Of a stretch of DNA of 64,000 nucleotides, positions 54,901 to 61,829 are shown one piece after another; the stretch's first letter is position 1; every line of letters starts with the position of its first letter. A program made the position numbers and the translations under genes. The stretch comes from Limimaricola sp. (GTDB taxonomy: Bacteria > Pseudomonadota > Alphaproteobacteria > Rhodobacterales > Rhodobacteraceae). The notes beneath the pieces were generated by a model, which worked only from the letters and a program-made list of their open reading frames with translations, did not search any database and was not told the DNA's origin. Location of the stretch: contig NZ_WGLM01000005.1 in assembly GCF_016125575.1 (NCBI RefSeq), positions 558,001 to 622,000 on the forward strand, read 5' to 3'.

Positions 54901-55282
54901 AGATCAGCCCGCGTGGCGAGATCTGGCCCGATATCACCGGAATGCGCGCCAGCGTCGTGCCGGCCGCATCGCGCAAGACCGCGCCCGTCAGGCGCACCTG
55001 CGGGTGCAGATCGGCGCCGACCGTCACCGTGATGGCGCCGAAGGCGATGGATCCGCCGTCCAGCACCTCGGCGGCGCGCGTTTCGACCAGTTGCTTGACC
55101 CAGCTTGGCGCGGTGATCTCACGCCCGATCATCGAGACGCCGGCGACCAGCGCGAAAGCCACCGGCGCCACGAGCAGCACAAGCCAGCCTGCCCGAAAGG
55201 CATGCCGATGCCAGCGCCTGCGCCCGCGTTCGGCGCGGGGTGCGGCCTCGGCGCTGGCCGGGTCTGGCTGTGGATCAGTCAT
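51959..55282 (-). CDS. AsmA/YhdP-like large envelope protein
   Basis: A 1107-residue protein with an N-terminal cytoplasmic basic stretch, one membrane helix ([20 protein letters not shown], residues about 32-51), and a long periplasmic beta-rich part of repeated strands. The C-terminal region ([20 protein letters not shown]-like, then [20 protein letters not shown] and [20 protein letters not shown]) matches the AsmA-like C-terminal domain of the YhdP/DUF3971 family. Such proteins are bridges proposed to carry phospholipids from the inner to the outer membrane. It heads a pair with queA. Function is inferred from family and architecture. Confidence 0.85.
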   Translation of the reverse strand: MTDPQPDPASAEAAPRAERGRRRWHRHAFRAGWLVLLVAPVAFALVAGVSMIGREITAPSWVKQLVETRAAEVLDGGSIAFGAITVTVGADLHPQVRLTGAVLRDAAGTTLARIPVISGQISPRGLIFRHTLLMQKLRLSGPQIKLRRNADGSVAVAFDTQATAVRQAPNFAALLDQVDQVLERPELEALSTISVDGLIVNYEDARAGRSWTVDGGTVDLRLGAARTHLEAQLSLLSGRDFATTAGLTYDSPRGSRAADFALTLTQATAADLATQSAALSWLGVVDAPISAVMRGQLDAGGQLGPLSAALQMGAGAIQPTPAARPIRFQGARAYLTFDPKANVVQFDEVSLQSSWGSLAAQGRASLRDMGSGLPQTLLGQFEFSDIVLNPDQLYPAPLKFDAASVDVRLRLDPLTLEVGQFTVDDAGGHLAGRARISAGSDGWRAAVDLSASDLQTTRIMAFWPPGLRPPTRRWFDENILGGTITRLTAGLRLRPGAAPVFAAGFDFTGAEVRYVKTLPPITGGAGWAAFQGQGFSLRLDQGEVLAPQGGALDLAGSTFEIPDMYRHDPPATVHLRTSGTITAALSVLDMPPFHFLTKAHQSVTLADGRATVDGTLDFPLKEHAQPDEIGFDMAATLSDVTSNVLVPGKVLRASALDVHVTRDELRISGAAQLGQVPLRGAFVQPLGPDTGGKSVLTADVEISPRALDEMAIGLPAGMVSGTGTGALTVDFAAEKAPSFTLSSTLSGVRLAVAPLGWSKPAATPAKFEVAGILGAQPRIDRLSLDAPGLRAQGAISLLPGGGLDRAVFSRVQAGGWLDAPITLTGRGAASAPRIDVSGGQMNLQKAAIGGAASSGGPLHLQLDRLQIAPGLDLTGFDGNFTQNGGLSGTFTAALNGGTALRGTVLPEGGRLAVRITSQDAGGVFQDAGLLKSARGGAFEMTLTPASGGTGFDGTMTAADLKVRDAPALASLLDAVSVIGLLQQMGGQGLVFNDVQATFRLTQDAIIVERASAIGPGLGISLDGTYTTGDGMMDFQGVVSPFYIFNAIGAIISRRGEGLIGINYRMQGPPAQPKITVNPLSVLTPGIFRDIFRQAPPPGTQAPQPAPQ

Positions 55283-55390
55283 CGCGTGCCTGTCTCGGCC
55301 CCGTTCACACCGGACCGGGGCCCTTTATCTTTCCGCCCCAAGTCCTAAAACCAAATGCAACTGCAAACCAGACGCCAAAGGAGCGCCAAA

Positions 55391-55864
55391 ATGTCTGACA
55401 CCGCCCTTGCCGCCGGACAAACCGCCCCCGATTTCACCCTGCCGCGCGATGGCGGCGAAACCGTCAGCTTGTCGGATCTCAAGGGGCAGGTCGTGGTCCT
55501 CTACTTCTACCCCAAGGACGACACCCCCGGCTGCACCACCGAGGCCCTGGGATTCTCGGCCGAACTCGCGGGTTTTGCCGCCTCGGGCGCCACGGTGCTG
55601 GGCGTGTCCAAGGACAGCGTCAAGAAACACGACAAGTTCCGCGACAAGCATGGCCTGAAGATCGCGCTGCTGTCGGACGAAGAAGGCGACGTGTGCGAAC
55701 GCTACGGCGTCTGGGTCGAAAAAAGCATGTACGGCAAGACTTACATGGGCATTGAACGCGCGACTTTCCTGATCGGCAAGGATGGCAAGCTGGCGCGCGT
55801 CTGGCGGCAGGTGAAGGTGCCCGGCCATGTCGACGAGGTGCTGGAGGCGGTCCGCGCGCTGTGA
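55391..55864 (+). CDS. bcp: Bcp-type thioredoxin-dependent peroxiredoxin
   Basis: A 157-residue peroxiredoxin (PrxQ/Bcp class) reducing hydroperoxides. The peroxidatic Cys48 is in KDDTPGCTTEALGFS. The second cysteine found five residues on in many Bcp proteins is missing (Ala-Leu instead); the only other cysteine is in GDVCERYGV near residue 100, so it works as a 1-Cys or atypical form. The start at 55391 follows GGAGCGCC; twelve earlier in-frame codons look non-coding. A GTG start overlaps its stop (GTGA). Confidence 0.93.
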   Translation: MSDTALAAGQTAPDFTLPRDGGETVSLSDLKGQVVVLYFYPKDDTPGCTTEALGFSAELAGFAASGATVLGVSKDSVKKHDKFRDKHGLKIALLSDEEGDVCERYGVWVEKSMYGKTYMGIERATFLIGKDGKLARVWRQVKVPGHVDEVLEAVRAL

Positions 55865-56691
55865 GCCTGTCACTTGCCGCGATGGCCGAGGAGGTGCTGC
55901 GCACCGCAGACGGCCGCGCCAAGACCGCACTTAGCCGCGCCCATGCCGCCAGCTGGCGCGCCGCGCGGGCCGCCGGAAAACCGCTGCCCGTCGGCACCGC
56001 CACCCCGCCCGACCGCCCCGCGCGGCCAGCAGCACCCGAACTGCTGGCGCCGCGCGACATGCCGCGGCGGCGGCCCGGCACCCCTGCGGGCCGCACAGCA
56101 CTTTTGCACGCGGTCGCGCATATCGAGCTGAACGCCGTTGATCTGCATTGGGACATCATCGCCCGGTTCTCGCATGTCCCCCTGCCGATCGGGTTCTTCG
56201 ACGACTGGGTGAAGGCCGCCGATGAGGAATCGAAACATTTCAACCTGCTCTGCGACTGTCTTGAAGCGGCGGGCAGCCATTACGGCGCCCTGCCCGCCCA
56301 TGCCGGCATGTGGCGCGCCGCCGAGGACACCGTCGACGACCTGATGGGCCGACTTGCCGTGGTGCCGATGGTCCTCGAGGCGCGGGGCCTCGACGTGACA
56401 CCGGGCATGATCGACATCTTCCGCAACGCGGGCGAGGACGGGCCGGTTGCCGCACTGGAAACCATCTATGCCGAAGAGGTTCACCATGTGGCCTATGGAG
56501 CGAAATGGTTCCATTTCCTCTGCGGACGGCACGACCTTGACCCGACCGAGACCTTCCACGGGCTGGTGCGGCGCTACTTTCACGGGGCGCTGAAACCTCC
56601 CTTCAATGAGGAAAAGCGCGCCGAGGCCGGACTGCCGCCCGATTTCTACTGGCCTCTTGCCGAAGGCAATTTGCCCGAGGTCCCGTCCTAA
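55861..56691 (+). CDS. DUF455 ferritin-like protein
   Basis: A 276-residue protein of the DUF455 family with a ferritin-like helical domain. Metal-ligand-like residues are seen in HIELNAVDLHWDIIARF (residues about 87-103), ADEESKHFNLLCDCLE and YAEEVHHVAYGAKWFHFL, i.e. the ExxH pairs of a di-iron site. Substrate is unknown; ferritin-like relatives include MiaE, the tRNA hydroxylase. It begins with GTG at 55861 inside the bcp stop, so it is translationally coupled to a peroxidase gene. Confidence 0.88.
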   Translation: MSLSLAAMAEEVLRTADGRAKTALSRAHAASWRAARAAGKPLPVGTATPPDRPARPAAPELLAPRDMPRRRPGTPAGRTALLHAVAHIELNAVDLHWDIIARFSHVPLPIGFFDDWVKAADEESKHFNLLCDCLEAAGSHYGALPAHAGMWRAAEDTVDDLMGRLAVVPMVLEARGLDVTPGMIDIFRNAGEDGPVAALETIYAEEVHHVAYGAKWFHFLCGRHDLDPTETFHGLVRRYFHGALKPPFNEEKRAEAGLPPDFYWPLAEGNLPEVPS

Positions 56692-56859
56692 CCCCCCGAA
56701 TTTCGGCAAGATCCCGCCGGAAGGCAGCTTGTCGCTGTGGCGTGGATCACACGGATCGCAAAAATGTTGCAGGCGACGGAGGCGGGCTTTAACACCCTTC
56801 CAACGACGTCGGCTCTACGCAAAAGGCTGGCGGCCAGACAAGAAATGGAGACCGGACGG

Positions 56860-58176
56860 GTGCGGATCGGGACATTACAAAGGCTTCACACGGTGCTGGA
56901 GCGCCGGTTTCCCGAAAAGCGCCTGTTCCTGCGATCCGACACTGAAACCCGATTCATCCGTCTCAAGCCGCTCACCCAGCTGACGATCTGGGGTGGCGGC
57001 GCGCTGGTGATCGGCTGGACGATCATCGCCACCGCCATCTTGCTGATGGACAGCATCGGCGCGGGGAATTTCCGCGCCCAGGCCCAGCGCGACCAGGCCA
57101 TTTACGAAAATCGGTTGAACGCGCTGTCGGATGAACGCGATGCCCGCGCGGCCGAGGCCGCCGCAGCGCAGGCGCGATTCAGTTCGGCTCTGGCGCAGGT
57201 CTCGGTGATGCAGTCGCAACTGTTGGCATCCGAGGATCGCCGCCGCGAGATGGAGACCGGCCTTGAGGTGATCCAGGCCACACTGCGGCGCACCATGCAG
57301 GAACGCGAAGCTGCGCGTGCGCAGGTCGCCGCGCTGACGGCCGCGGCCAGCGGTACGGCCCCGGCGGATGCCGGGCCCAGCCCCGAACAGCTAAGCGCGA
57401 CCCTGACAATGGTGACCTCGGCCCTGTCCGATACCGCTGCGTCGCGCGACAAGATCGCGCAGGACGCCCAAGCAGCGATCGACCATTCGGCCGAAATGGA
57501 TACCGAAATTCGTGACATGGAGGCCCGCAACGACCAGATCTTCCGCCAGATCGAGGATGCGCTGACCGTCTCCGTTGCCCCGCTCGACAAGGTATTCCGC
57601 GACGTCGGCATGGACCCCGACAAGGTGCTGGCGCAGGTGCGCGCCGGCTATTCCGGCACTGGCGGCCCGCTGACGCCCCTGCAGACCTCGACCATGGGTG
57701 GCCCGCCCGATCCCGACACCGCCCGCGCCAACGAGATCCTCGGCACGCTGCAACGGATCAACTACTACCGCATCGCCGCCGACAAGGCGCCGTTGGCCAT
57801 GCCGGTGCACGCCCATGTCGTCTATTCCAGCCCCTTCGGGATGCGTTGGGGCCGGATGCATGAAGGGCAGGATCTCGCCGCGCCGATCGGCACGCCTGTC
57901 TATGCCACCGCCGATGGTGTCGTCGTCTATGCGGGCTGGGAAAGCGGCTATGGCCGGCTGATCCGCATCCGGCACGACTTCGGTATCGAAACGCGCTACG
58001 GTCATCTCAATGCGATTCGTGTCACGGTGGGCCAAAGGGTCTCGCAAGGCGACAGGATCGGTGATATGGGCAATTCCGGTCGTTCCACCGGGCCCCATCT
58101 GCATTACGAAATCCGTGTCAATGGACACCCCGTCAACCCCGTGACCTTCATGAGAGCTGGAAGCAATGTTTTCTAA
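56860..58176 (+). CDS. M23-family murein endopeptidase, membrane-anchored
   Basis: About 438 residues: cytoplasmic start, one transmembrane helix (LTIWGGGALVIGWTIIATAI, residues about 38-57), a periplasmic coiled coil (about 65-230), and a C-terminal LytM/M23 domain with the zinc-site pattern HEGQDLAAPIGTPVYATADG and GPHLHYEIRVNG (HxxxD and HxH). It cuts peptide cross-links in peptidoglycan. The start is uncertain: GTG at 56860 has GGAG nine bases upstream and fits homologues; GTG 56737, ATG 56764 and ATG 56845 are possible. It overlaps the bactofilin gene by 11 bases. Confidence 0.88.
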   Translation: MRIGTLQRLHTVLERRFPEKRLFLRSDTETRFIRLKPLTQLTIWGGGALVIGWTIIATAILLMDSIGAGNFRAQAQRDQAIYENRLNALSDERDARAAEAAAAQARFSSALAQVSVMQSQLLASEDRRREMETGLEVIQATLRRTMQEREAARAQVAALTAAASGTAPADAGPSPEQLSATLTMVTSALSDTAASRDKIAQDAQAAIDHSAEMDTEIRDMEARNDQIFRQIEDALTVSVAPLDKVFRDVGMDPDKVLAQVRAGYSGTGGPLTPLQTSTMGGPPDPDTARANEILGTLQRINYYRIAADKAPLAMPVHAHVVYSSPFGMRWGRMHEGQDLAAPIGTPVYATADGVVVYAGWESGYGRLIRIRHDFGIETRYGHLNAIRVTVGQRVSQGDRIGDMGNSGRSTGPHLHYEIRVNGHPVNPVTFMRAGSNVF

Positions 58177-58666
58177 GAGCAAGATCAACGAACCTGGACC
58201 CAAGGCACCCGATGCGGCGCCGGTGGCGGACACCTCGAAACCGGCCGGCACCTCGACCGATTACAAGTCGGCAGCGCCCAAGGCGAAACCGCCGGCCTCG
58301 GTCCTGTCCTCGGATCTGACGATCAAGGGCAACCTCAAGACCACCGGCGATATCCAGATCGAAGGTCAGGTCGAAGGCGACATCCGGGCCCACCTGCTGA
58401 CCGTAGGTGAAGGCGCCACCGTCAAGGGCGAAGTCGTCGCCGATGACGTCGTGGTCAATGGCCGGATCATCGGCCGGGTCCGCGGCCTGAAGGTGCGGCT
58501 GACCTCGACCGCAAGGGTCGAAGGCGACATCATTCACAAGACGATCGCGATCGAATCCGGCGCCCATTTCGAAGGCTCGGTCCAGCGTCAGGACGATCCT
58601 CTTTCGACCACCGGCGCGGCCAAGCCGAAAATGCCGGTGATGGACGAAGAGCCGTCGAAGAGCTGA
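58166..58666 (+). CDS. Bactofilin (polymer-forming cytoskeletal protein)
   Basis: A 166-residue bactofilin. A Pro/Lys/Ala-rich N-terminal tail (residues 1-45) is followed by the beta-helical core (about 48-140; DLTIKGNLKTTGDIQIEGQV, DDVVVNGRIIGRVRGLKV, VEGDIIHKTIAIESGAHF) and a short acidic tail. Bactofilins form filaments at the membrane and recruit cell-wall enzymes. The overlap with an M23 peptidase gene repeats a pairing known from other bacteria, for example bactofilin and LytM genes in shape determination. A terminator follows the stop. Confidence 0.93.
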   Translation: MFSKSKINEPGPKAPDAAPVADTSKPAGTSTDYKSAAPKAKPPASVLSSDLTIKGNLKTTGDIQIEGQVEGDIRAHLLTVGEGATVKGEVVADDVVVNGRIIGRVRGLKVRLTSTARVEGDIIHKTIAIESGAHFEGSVQRQDDPLSTTGAAKPKMPVMDEEPSKS

Positions 58667-58670
58667 TCAC

Positions 58671-59333
58671 TTGACCACGACAGAAAAGAGGGCGGCCCGC
58701 AGCAATCGGGCCGCCCCTCTTGCTGAAAGGGCCCTTGCCGCGCGGCTGCACCTGCGCCCGGTGCCGGGCCTGCCAGAGATCTGTCTTCACCTTGCCCATC
58801 CGGGCAGCAGGCTGGGGCGGATGGGTGGCCCACCCCCCTATTTCGCGTATCCATGGGCCGGGGGCATCGCGCTTGCCCGGTATCTGTTGGCCAATCCGGG
58901 GCTGGTGGCCGGGCGCGCCGTCGCTGATATCGGTGCAGGCTCGGGCCTGGTGTCGATCGCGGCCTTGCAGGCAGGAGCCGCCGGTGCCACGGCCCATGAC
59001 TGTGATACGCGCGCGCTGGCCACGGTGCGGCTGAACGCCCGTGCAAATGGCGTGACGATCACGACCTGCCTTGGCGATGCGCTGTCAGGGCCGTTGCCGG
59101 ATGCCCCTGTCATCCTGATCGGTGATCTGTTCTACGATGACGCGTTGGCATGCGGCACACTGGCCTTCGCGCGGGCCTGCGCCGGCGCGGGCCGGCTGGT
59201 GCTGATCGGTGATCCGGGGCGCGCGCCCCTGCCCCTCGCCGCGTTGCGCCTACTGGCAGAACACGAGGTGCCTGACATGGGCGACAGTCCGGGCAAGACC
59301 CGGTCGGCCGGCGTCTACACCTTGCGGGACTAG
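58671..59333 (+). CDS. Class I SAM-dependent methyltransferase, ETFB-lysine/PrmA-like
   Basis: Up to 220 residues. The SAM-binding region is VADIGAGSGLVSIAALQAGA (residues about 83-102) with the acidic partner DCDTRALATVRLN and the post-motif VILIGDLFYDDALA; the start of the domain reads LHLRPVPGLPEICLHLAHPG. The overall pattern is that of the METTL20/PrmA-like protein-lysine methyltransferases; in Agrobacterium such an enzyme modifies ETF-beta. The only usual start in frame near the front is a TTG at 58671, and a terminator hairpin for the upstream gene lies inside codons 6-17; the true start is therefore doubtful. Confidence 0.75.
   Translation: MTTTEKRAARSNRAAPLAERALAARLHLRPVPGLPEICLHLAHPGSRLGRMGGPPPYFAYPWAGGIALARYLLANPGLVAGRAVADIGAGSGLVSIAALQAGAAGATAHDCDTRALATVRLNARANGVTITTCLGDALSGPLPDAPVILIGDLFYDDALACGTLAFARACAGAGRLVLIGDPGRAPLPLAALRLLAEHEVPDMGDSPGKTRSAGVYTLRD
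58686..58721 (+). terminator. Terminator-like hairpin after the bactofilin gene
   Basis: Arms AAGAGGGCGGCCCG (58686-58699) and CGGGCCGCCCCTCTT (58707-58721), one bulged C, seven-base loop. It begins 19 bases after the bactofilin stop but lies within the apparent 5' end of the methyltransferase frame. Confidence 0.75.
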
Positions 59334-59336
59334 GGT

Positions 59337-60107
59337 TCAGACTTCATCGTACAGGGCGCGACGGTAAAGGTGCCAAGTTGCATGGCCCAGCACCGGCAAC
59401 ACCACCATCAGGCCCAGAAACCACGGAATCAGCGCCACGATGGTCAGCGTGGCGATGATGAAGGCCCAGACCATCATCACGGCGGGGTTCTCGGCCACCG
59501 TGCGGATGCTGAGCAGCATCGCGGTGACGAAATCGACTTCGCGCTCCAGCAGGAGCGGCAGACTGACCACCGTCATGGAAAAGAGCAGGAAGGCCAGAAC
59601 CCCACCCACCACGATTTCGACCGCGACCATCTTCAGCCCCTGAGGCCCAAGGAACACGTCCCAGCTGCGCGAGACGTTGGTCATCGTCGAAAGCCCCATG
59701 AAAAGGGCAAAGATCATGTGGGCAAGGAAGGTCCAGAACAGGAAATAGATCACGATGATCGCGCCGAGCCACGGGATTTGCCGTTGCCGCTCGCGCCAGA
59801 CGACCGCCAGGATCGGGCCCCAGTCGAGCCGCTCGCCGTCTTCCAACCGACGGCTGACCTCGTAAAGGCCCACCGCGGCAAAGGGCGCGGCAAGGGGGAA
59901 GCCAAGGCTCATCGTCAGCGTCCAGCTGACGGTGCCCGCGCCCAGCCAGATCAGGGCAAATCCGCCCAGCACGTAGACCGCCGAGAAGAACAGCCCGAAT
60001 TGCGGCGCACGGCGGAAATCCCAGACCCCGGCCTTGAGCGAGGCCCACAGCTCGCCCAATGTCAGGCGGCCGATGGTGGGAAGCGGTGAGGGGGCCGGAT
60101 CGGTCAT
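59337..60107 (-). CDS. DUF2189 membrane protein
   Basis: A 256-residue membrane protein with six to seven hydrophobic segments and the DUF2189 pattern: LGELWASLKAGVWDFRRAPQ at the start, FGLFFSAVYVLGGFALIWLG, then SRRLEDGERLDWGPIL between helices and a C-terminal GHATWHLYRRAL. Function is unknown. The start at 60107 (MTDP) has AGGATGGGCGG at the right distance; the ATG three codons earlier is badly placed for it. A perfect FNR box lies 36 bases upstream. It converges on the methyltransferase gene with three bases between. Confidence 0.88.
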   Translation of the reverse strand: MTDPAPSPLPTIGRLTLGELWASLKAGVWDFRRAPQFGLFFSAVYVLGGFALIWLGAGTVSWTLTMSLGFPLAAPFAAVGLYEVSRRLEDGERLDWGPILAVVWRERQRQIPWLGAIIVIYFLFWTFLAHMIFALFMGLSTMTNVSRSWDVFLGPQGLKMVAVEIVVGGVLAFLLFSMTVVSLPLLLEREVDFVTAMLLSIRTVAENPAVMMVWAFIIATLTIVALIPWFLGLMVVLPVLGHATWHLYRRALYDEV

Positions 60108-60142
60108 GCCGCCCATCCTGCCGGGGCGCCTTGTCGCATCAA

Positions 60143-60156
60143 TTGATCCAGATCAA
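60143..60156. promoter_or_regulatory. FNR/FnrL box before the DUF2189 gene
   Basis: TTGATCCAGATCAA, a perfect TTGAT-N4-ATCAA site identical to the one at 41156-41169. It overlaps the last four bases of the GNAT gene and sits 36 bases upstream of the DUF2189 start codon. Confidence 0.75.
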
Positions 60157-60617
60157 AATTGAACGGGGCGCTGCCAGACAAGCAGCGGCCGCTCCGGATC
60201 GGCCCTGTCGCCGACGCGGGAAAAGCCGTTGCGCTGCAGCACTCTTTGCGAGGCAAGGTTCGCCGGGTCGGTCAACGCGAGCACCGTTTCGGCCTGCCGC
60301 CAGCGCGCAATCGCTGCCAGCAAAAGCCCCACCGCCGACGTCGCCACGCCCTGTCTGCGCATGGCCTCGGCCACACCATAGCCAATTTCAACCGCCCCGT
60401 CAGCGACCGGCCCCTTGACGCCGCATAGCCCGGCCAGCATGCCCTGCCTCTCGATCAGGAACTGTCCCATGTCCGGCCCGGCGCCCAGCCCGGCCAGCGC
60501 CCGCAGAACCGCCCGCGATTCGGCCAGCCCGCCCGGCGGCAGGGACAGCCCGGCCGGCGCACGTCCAGCGACAAGATTGTCGAAATCGGCCGCGCGCGCA
60601 GGCAGAAGACGGATCAC
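60153..60617 (-). CDS. GNAT family N-acetyltransferase
   Basis: A 154-residue GNAT protein of the RimJ-like branch. The acetyl-CoA loop appears in [20 protein letters not shown] (residues about 86-105, R/QxxGxA), and motif B as [21 protein letters not shown]. The preceding strand is [11 protein letters not shown]. Substrate is unknown. The start codon overlaps the prfB stop (ATGA on the minus strand), so it is translated together with release factor 2; a tie to translation is possible but not shown. Confidence 0.87.
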   Translation of the reverse strand: MIRLLPARAADFDNLVAGRAPAGLSLPPGGLAESRAVLRALAGLGAGPDMGQFLIERQGMLAGLCGVKGPVADGAVEIGYGVAEAMRRQGVATSAVGLLLAAIARWRQAETVLALTDPANLASQRVLQRNGFSRVGDRADPERPLLVWQRPVQF

Positions 60618-61741
60618 TCGTCCGCCGCGGCCTCGGCCCGGCTCTTGCCCGCGACGTTCAACGCCAGCGTGGCCGCCATGAACCCGTCAAGGTCGCCATC
60701 CAACACGCCCTGCGTGTCGGAGGTTTCGAACCCGGTGCGCAGGTCCTTCACCATCTGGTAGGGTTGCAGCACGTAGGACCGGATCTGGTTGCCCCAGCCG
60801 GCATCGCCCTTGGCCTCGTGCTGGGCGTTGATCGCCGCGTTGCGCTTGTCCAGCTCCAGTTGGTACAGCCGCGCCTTCAGCGCGTTCATCGCGATCTCAC
60901 GGTTCTGGTGCTGCGATTTCAGCGATGATGTCACCACGATGCCCGTGGGCAGGTGGGTGATCCGCACGGCCGAGTCGGTCTTGTTGACGTGCTGGCCGCC
61001 CGCGCCGGACGAACGCATGGTATCAAGGCGGATATCCTTGTCCTGCACCTCGATGTTGATGGTGTCGTCGATCACCGGGTAAACCCAGACCGCGCAGAAC
61101 GAGGTGTGCCGCCGCGCCGCGCTGTCATAGGGCGAGATGCGGACAAGACGGTGCACGCCGCTTTCCGATTTCAGCCAGCCATAGGCGTTGTGGCCGGAAA
61201 TCTTGTAGGTCGCGGACTTGATCCCGGCCTCTTCGCCGGCACTTTCGTCCAGCAGTTCCACCTTGTAGCCGCGCTGTTCGGCCCAACGGACATACATCCG
61301 CGCCAGCATCGCGGCCCAGTCGTTGCTTTCGGTGCCGCCCGCGCCCGAGTTGATCTCGAGGAAGGTGTCGTTGCCATCGGCCTCGCCATCAAGCAGCGCC
61401 TCGATCTCTTTCTGGGCGGCGCGGTCGCGCAGCGCCTTCAGCGCCGTCTCGGCATCAGTGACGACATCGTCGTCGCCTTCGGCCTCGCCCATCTCGATCA
61501 GCTCGACATTGTCCGACAACTCGCGCGCAATACCGTCATGCGCCGCGATCGCATCGACCAGCATCTGCCGCTCGCGCATCAGCTTCTGTGCGGCCTCGGG
61601 GTCATCCCAAAGATGCGGATCCTCGACACGGGCGTTGAACTCCTCCAGCCGGTGATCGGCCATCGGCCGGTCCATCCGCTGTGCCAGAAGGCGCAGGGAT
61701 TTCTCGATCTCGGCGACGATGGTCTGGGTTTCACTGCGCAT
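60614..61741 (-). CDS. prfB: Peptide chain release factor 2
   Basis: A 375-residue class I release factor reading UAA and UGA. The GGQ motif is in [18 protein letters not shown] (residues about 243-260), and the stop-codon-reading tripeptide position has SPY ([16 protein letters not shown]) where E. coli RF2 has SPF. The protein is encoded in one continuous frame, so the programmed frameshift with internal UGA known from E. coli prfB is absent. The ribosome-binding site is weak. It lies between the penicillin-binding protein gene and the acetyltransferase. Confidence 0.95.
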   Translation of the reverse strand: MRSETQTIVAEIEKSLRLLAQRMDRPMADHRLEEFNARVEDPHLWDDPEAAQKLMRERQMLVDAIAAHDGIARELSDNVELIEMGEAEGDDDVVTDAETALKALRDRAAQKEIEALLDGEADGNDTFLEINSGAGGTESNDWAAMLARMYVRWAEQRGYKVELLDESAGEEAGIKSATYKISGHNAYGWLKSESGVHRLVRISPYDSAARRHTSFCAVWVYPVIDDTINIEVQDKDIRLDTMRSSGAGGQHVNKTDSAVRITHLPTGIVVTSSLKSQHQNREIAMNALKARLYQLELDKRNAAINAQHEAKGDAGWGNQIRSYVLQPYQMVKDLRTGFETSDTQGVLDGDLDGFMAATLALNVAGKSRAEAAADE

Positions 61742-61829
61742 GGACGGGTCTTTCGGTGTGGTTTCGAGGGGTCTTAGCCCGCGCGCCCGGGCTGGGCAAG
61801 CGGGCGGGCCCCCGGGCCGTAACTTGGGG

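Noticed and set aside
60614-61741. Programmed frameshift in prfB
   Set aside because: The frame is continuous from ATG to stop with no early internal TGA, so none is needed.
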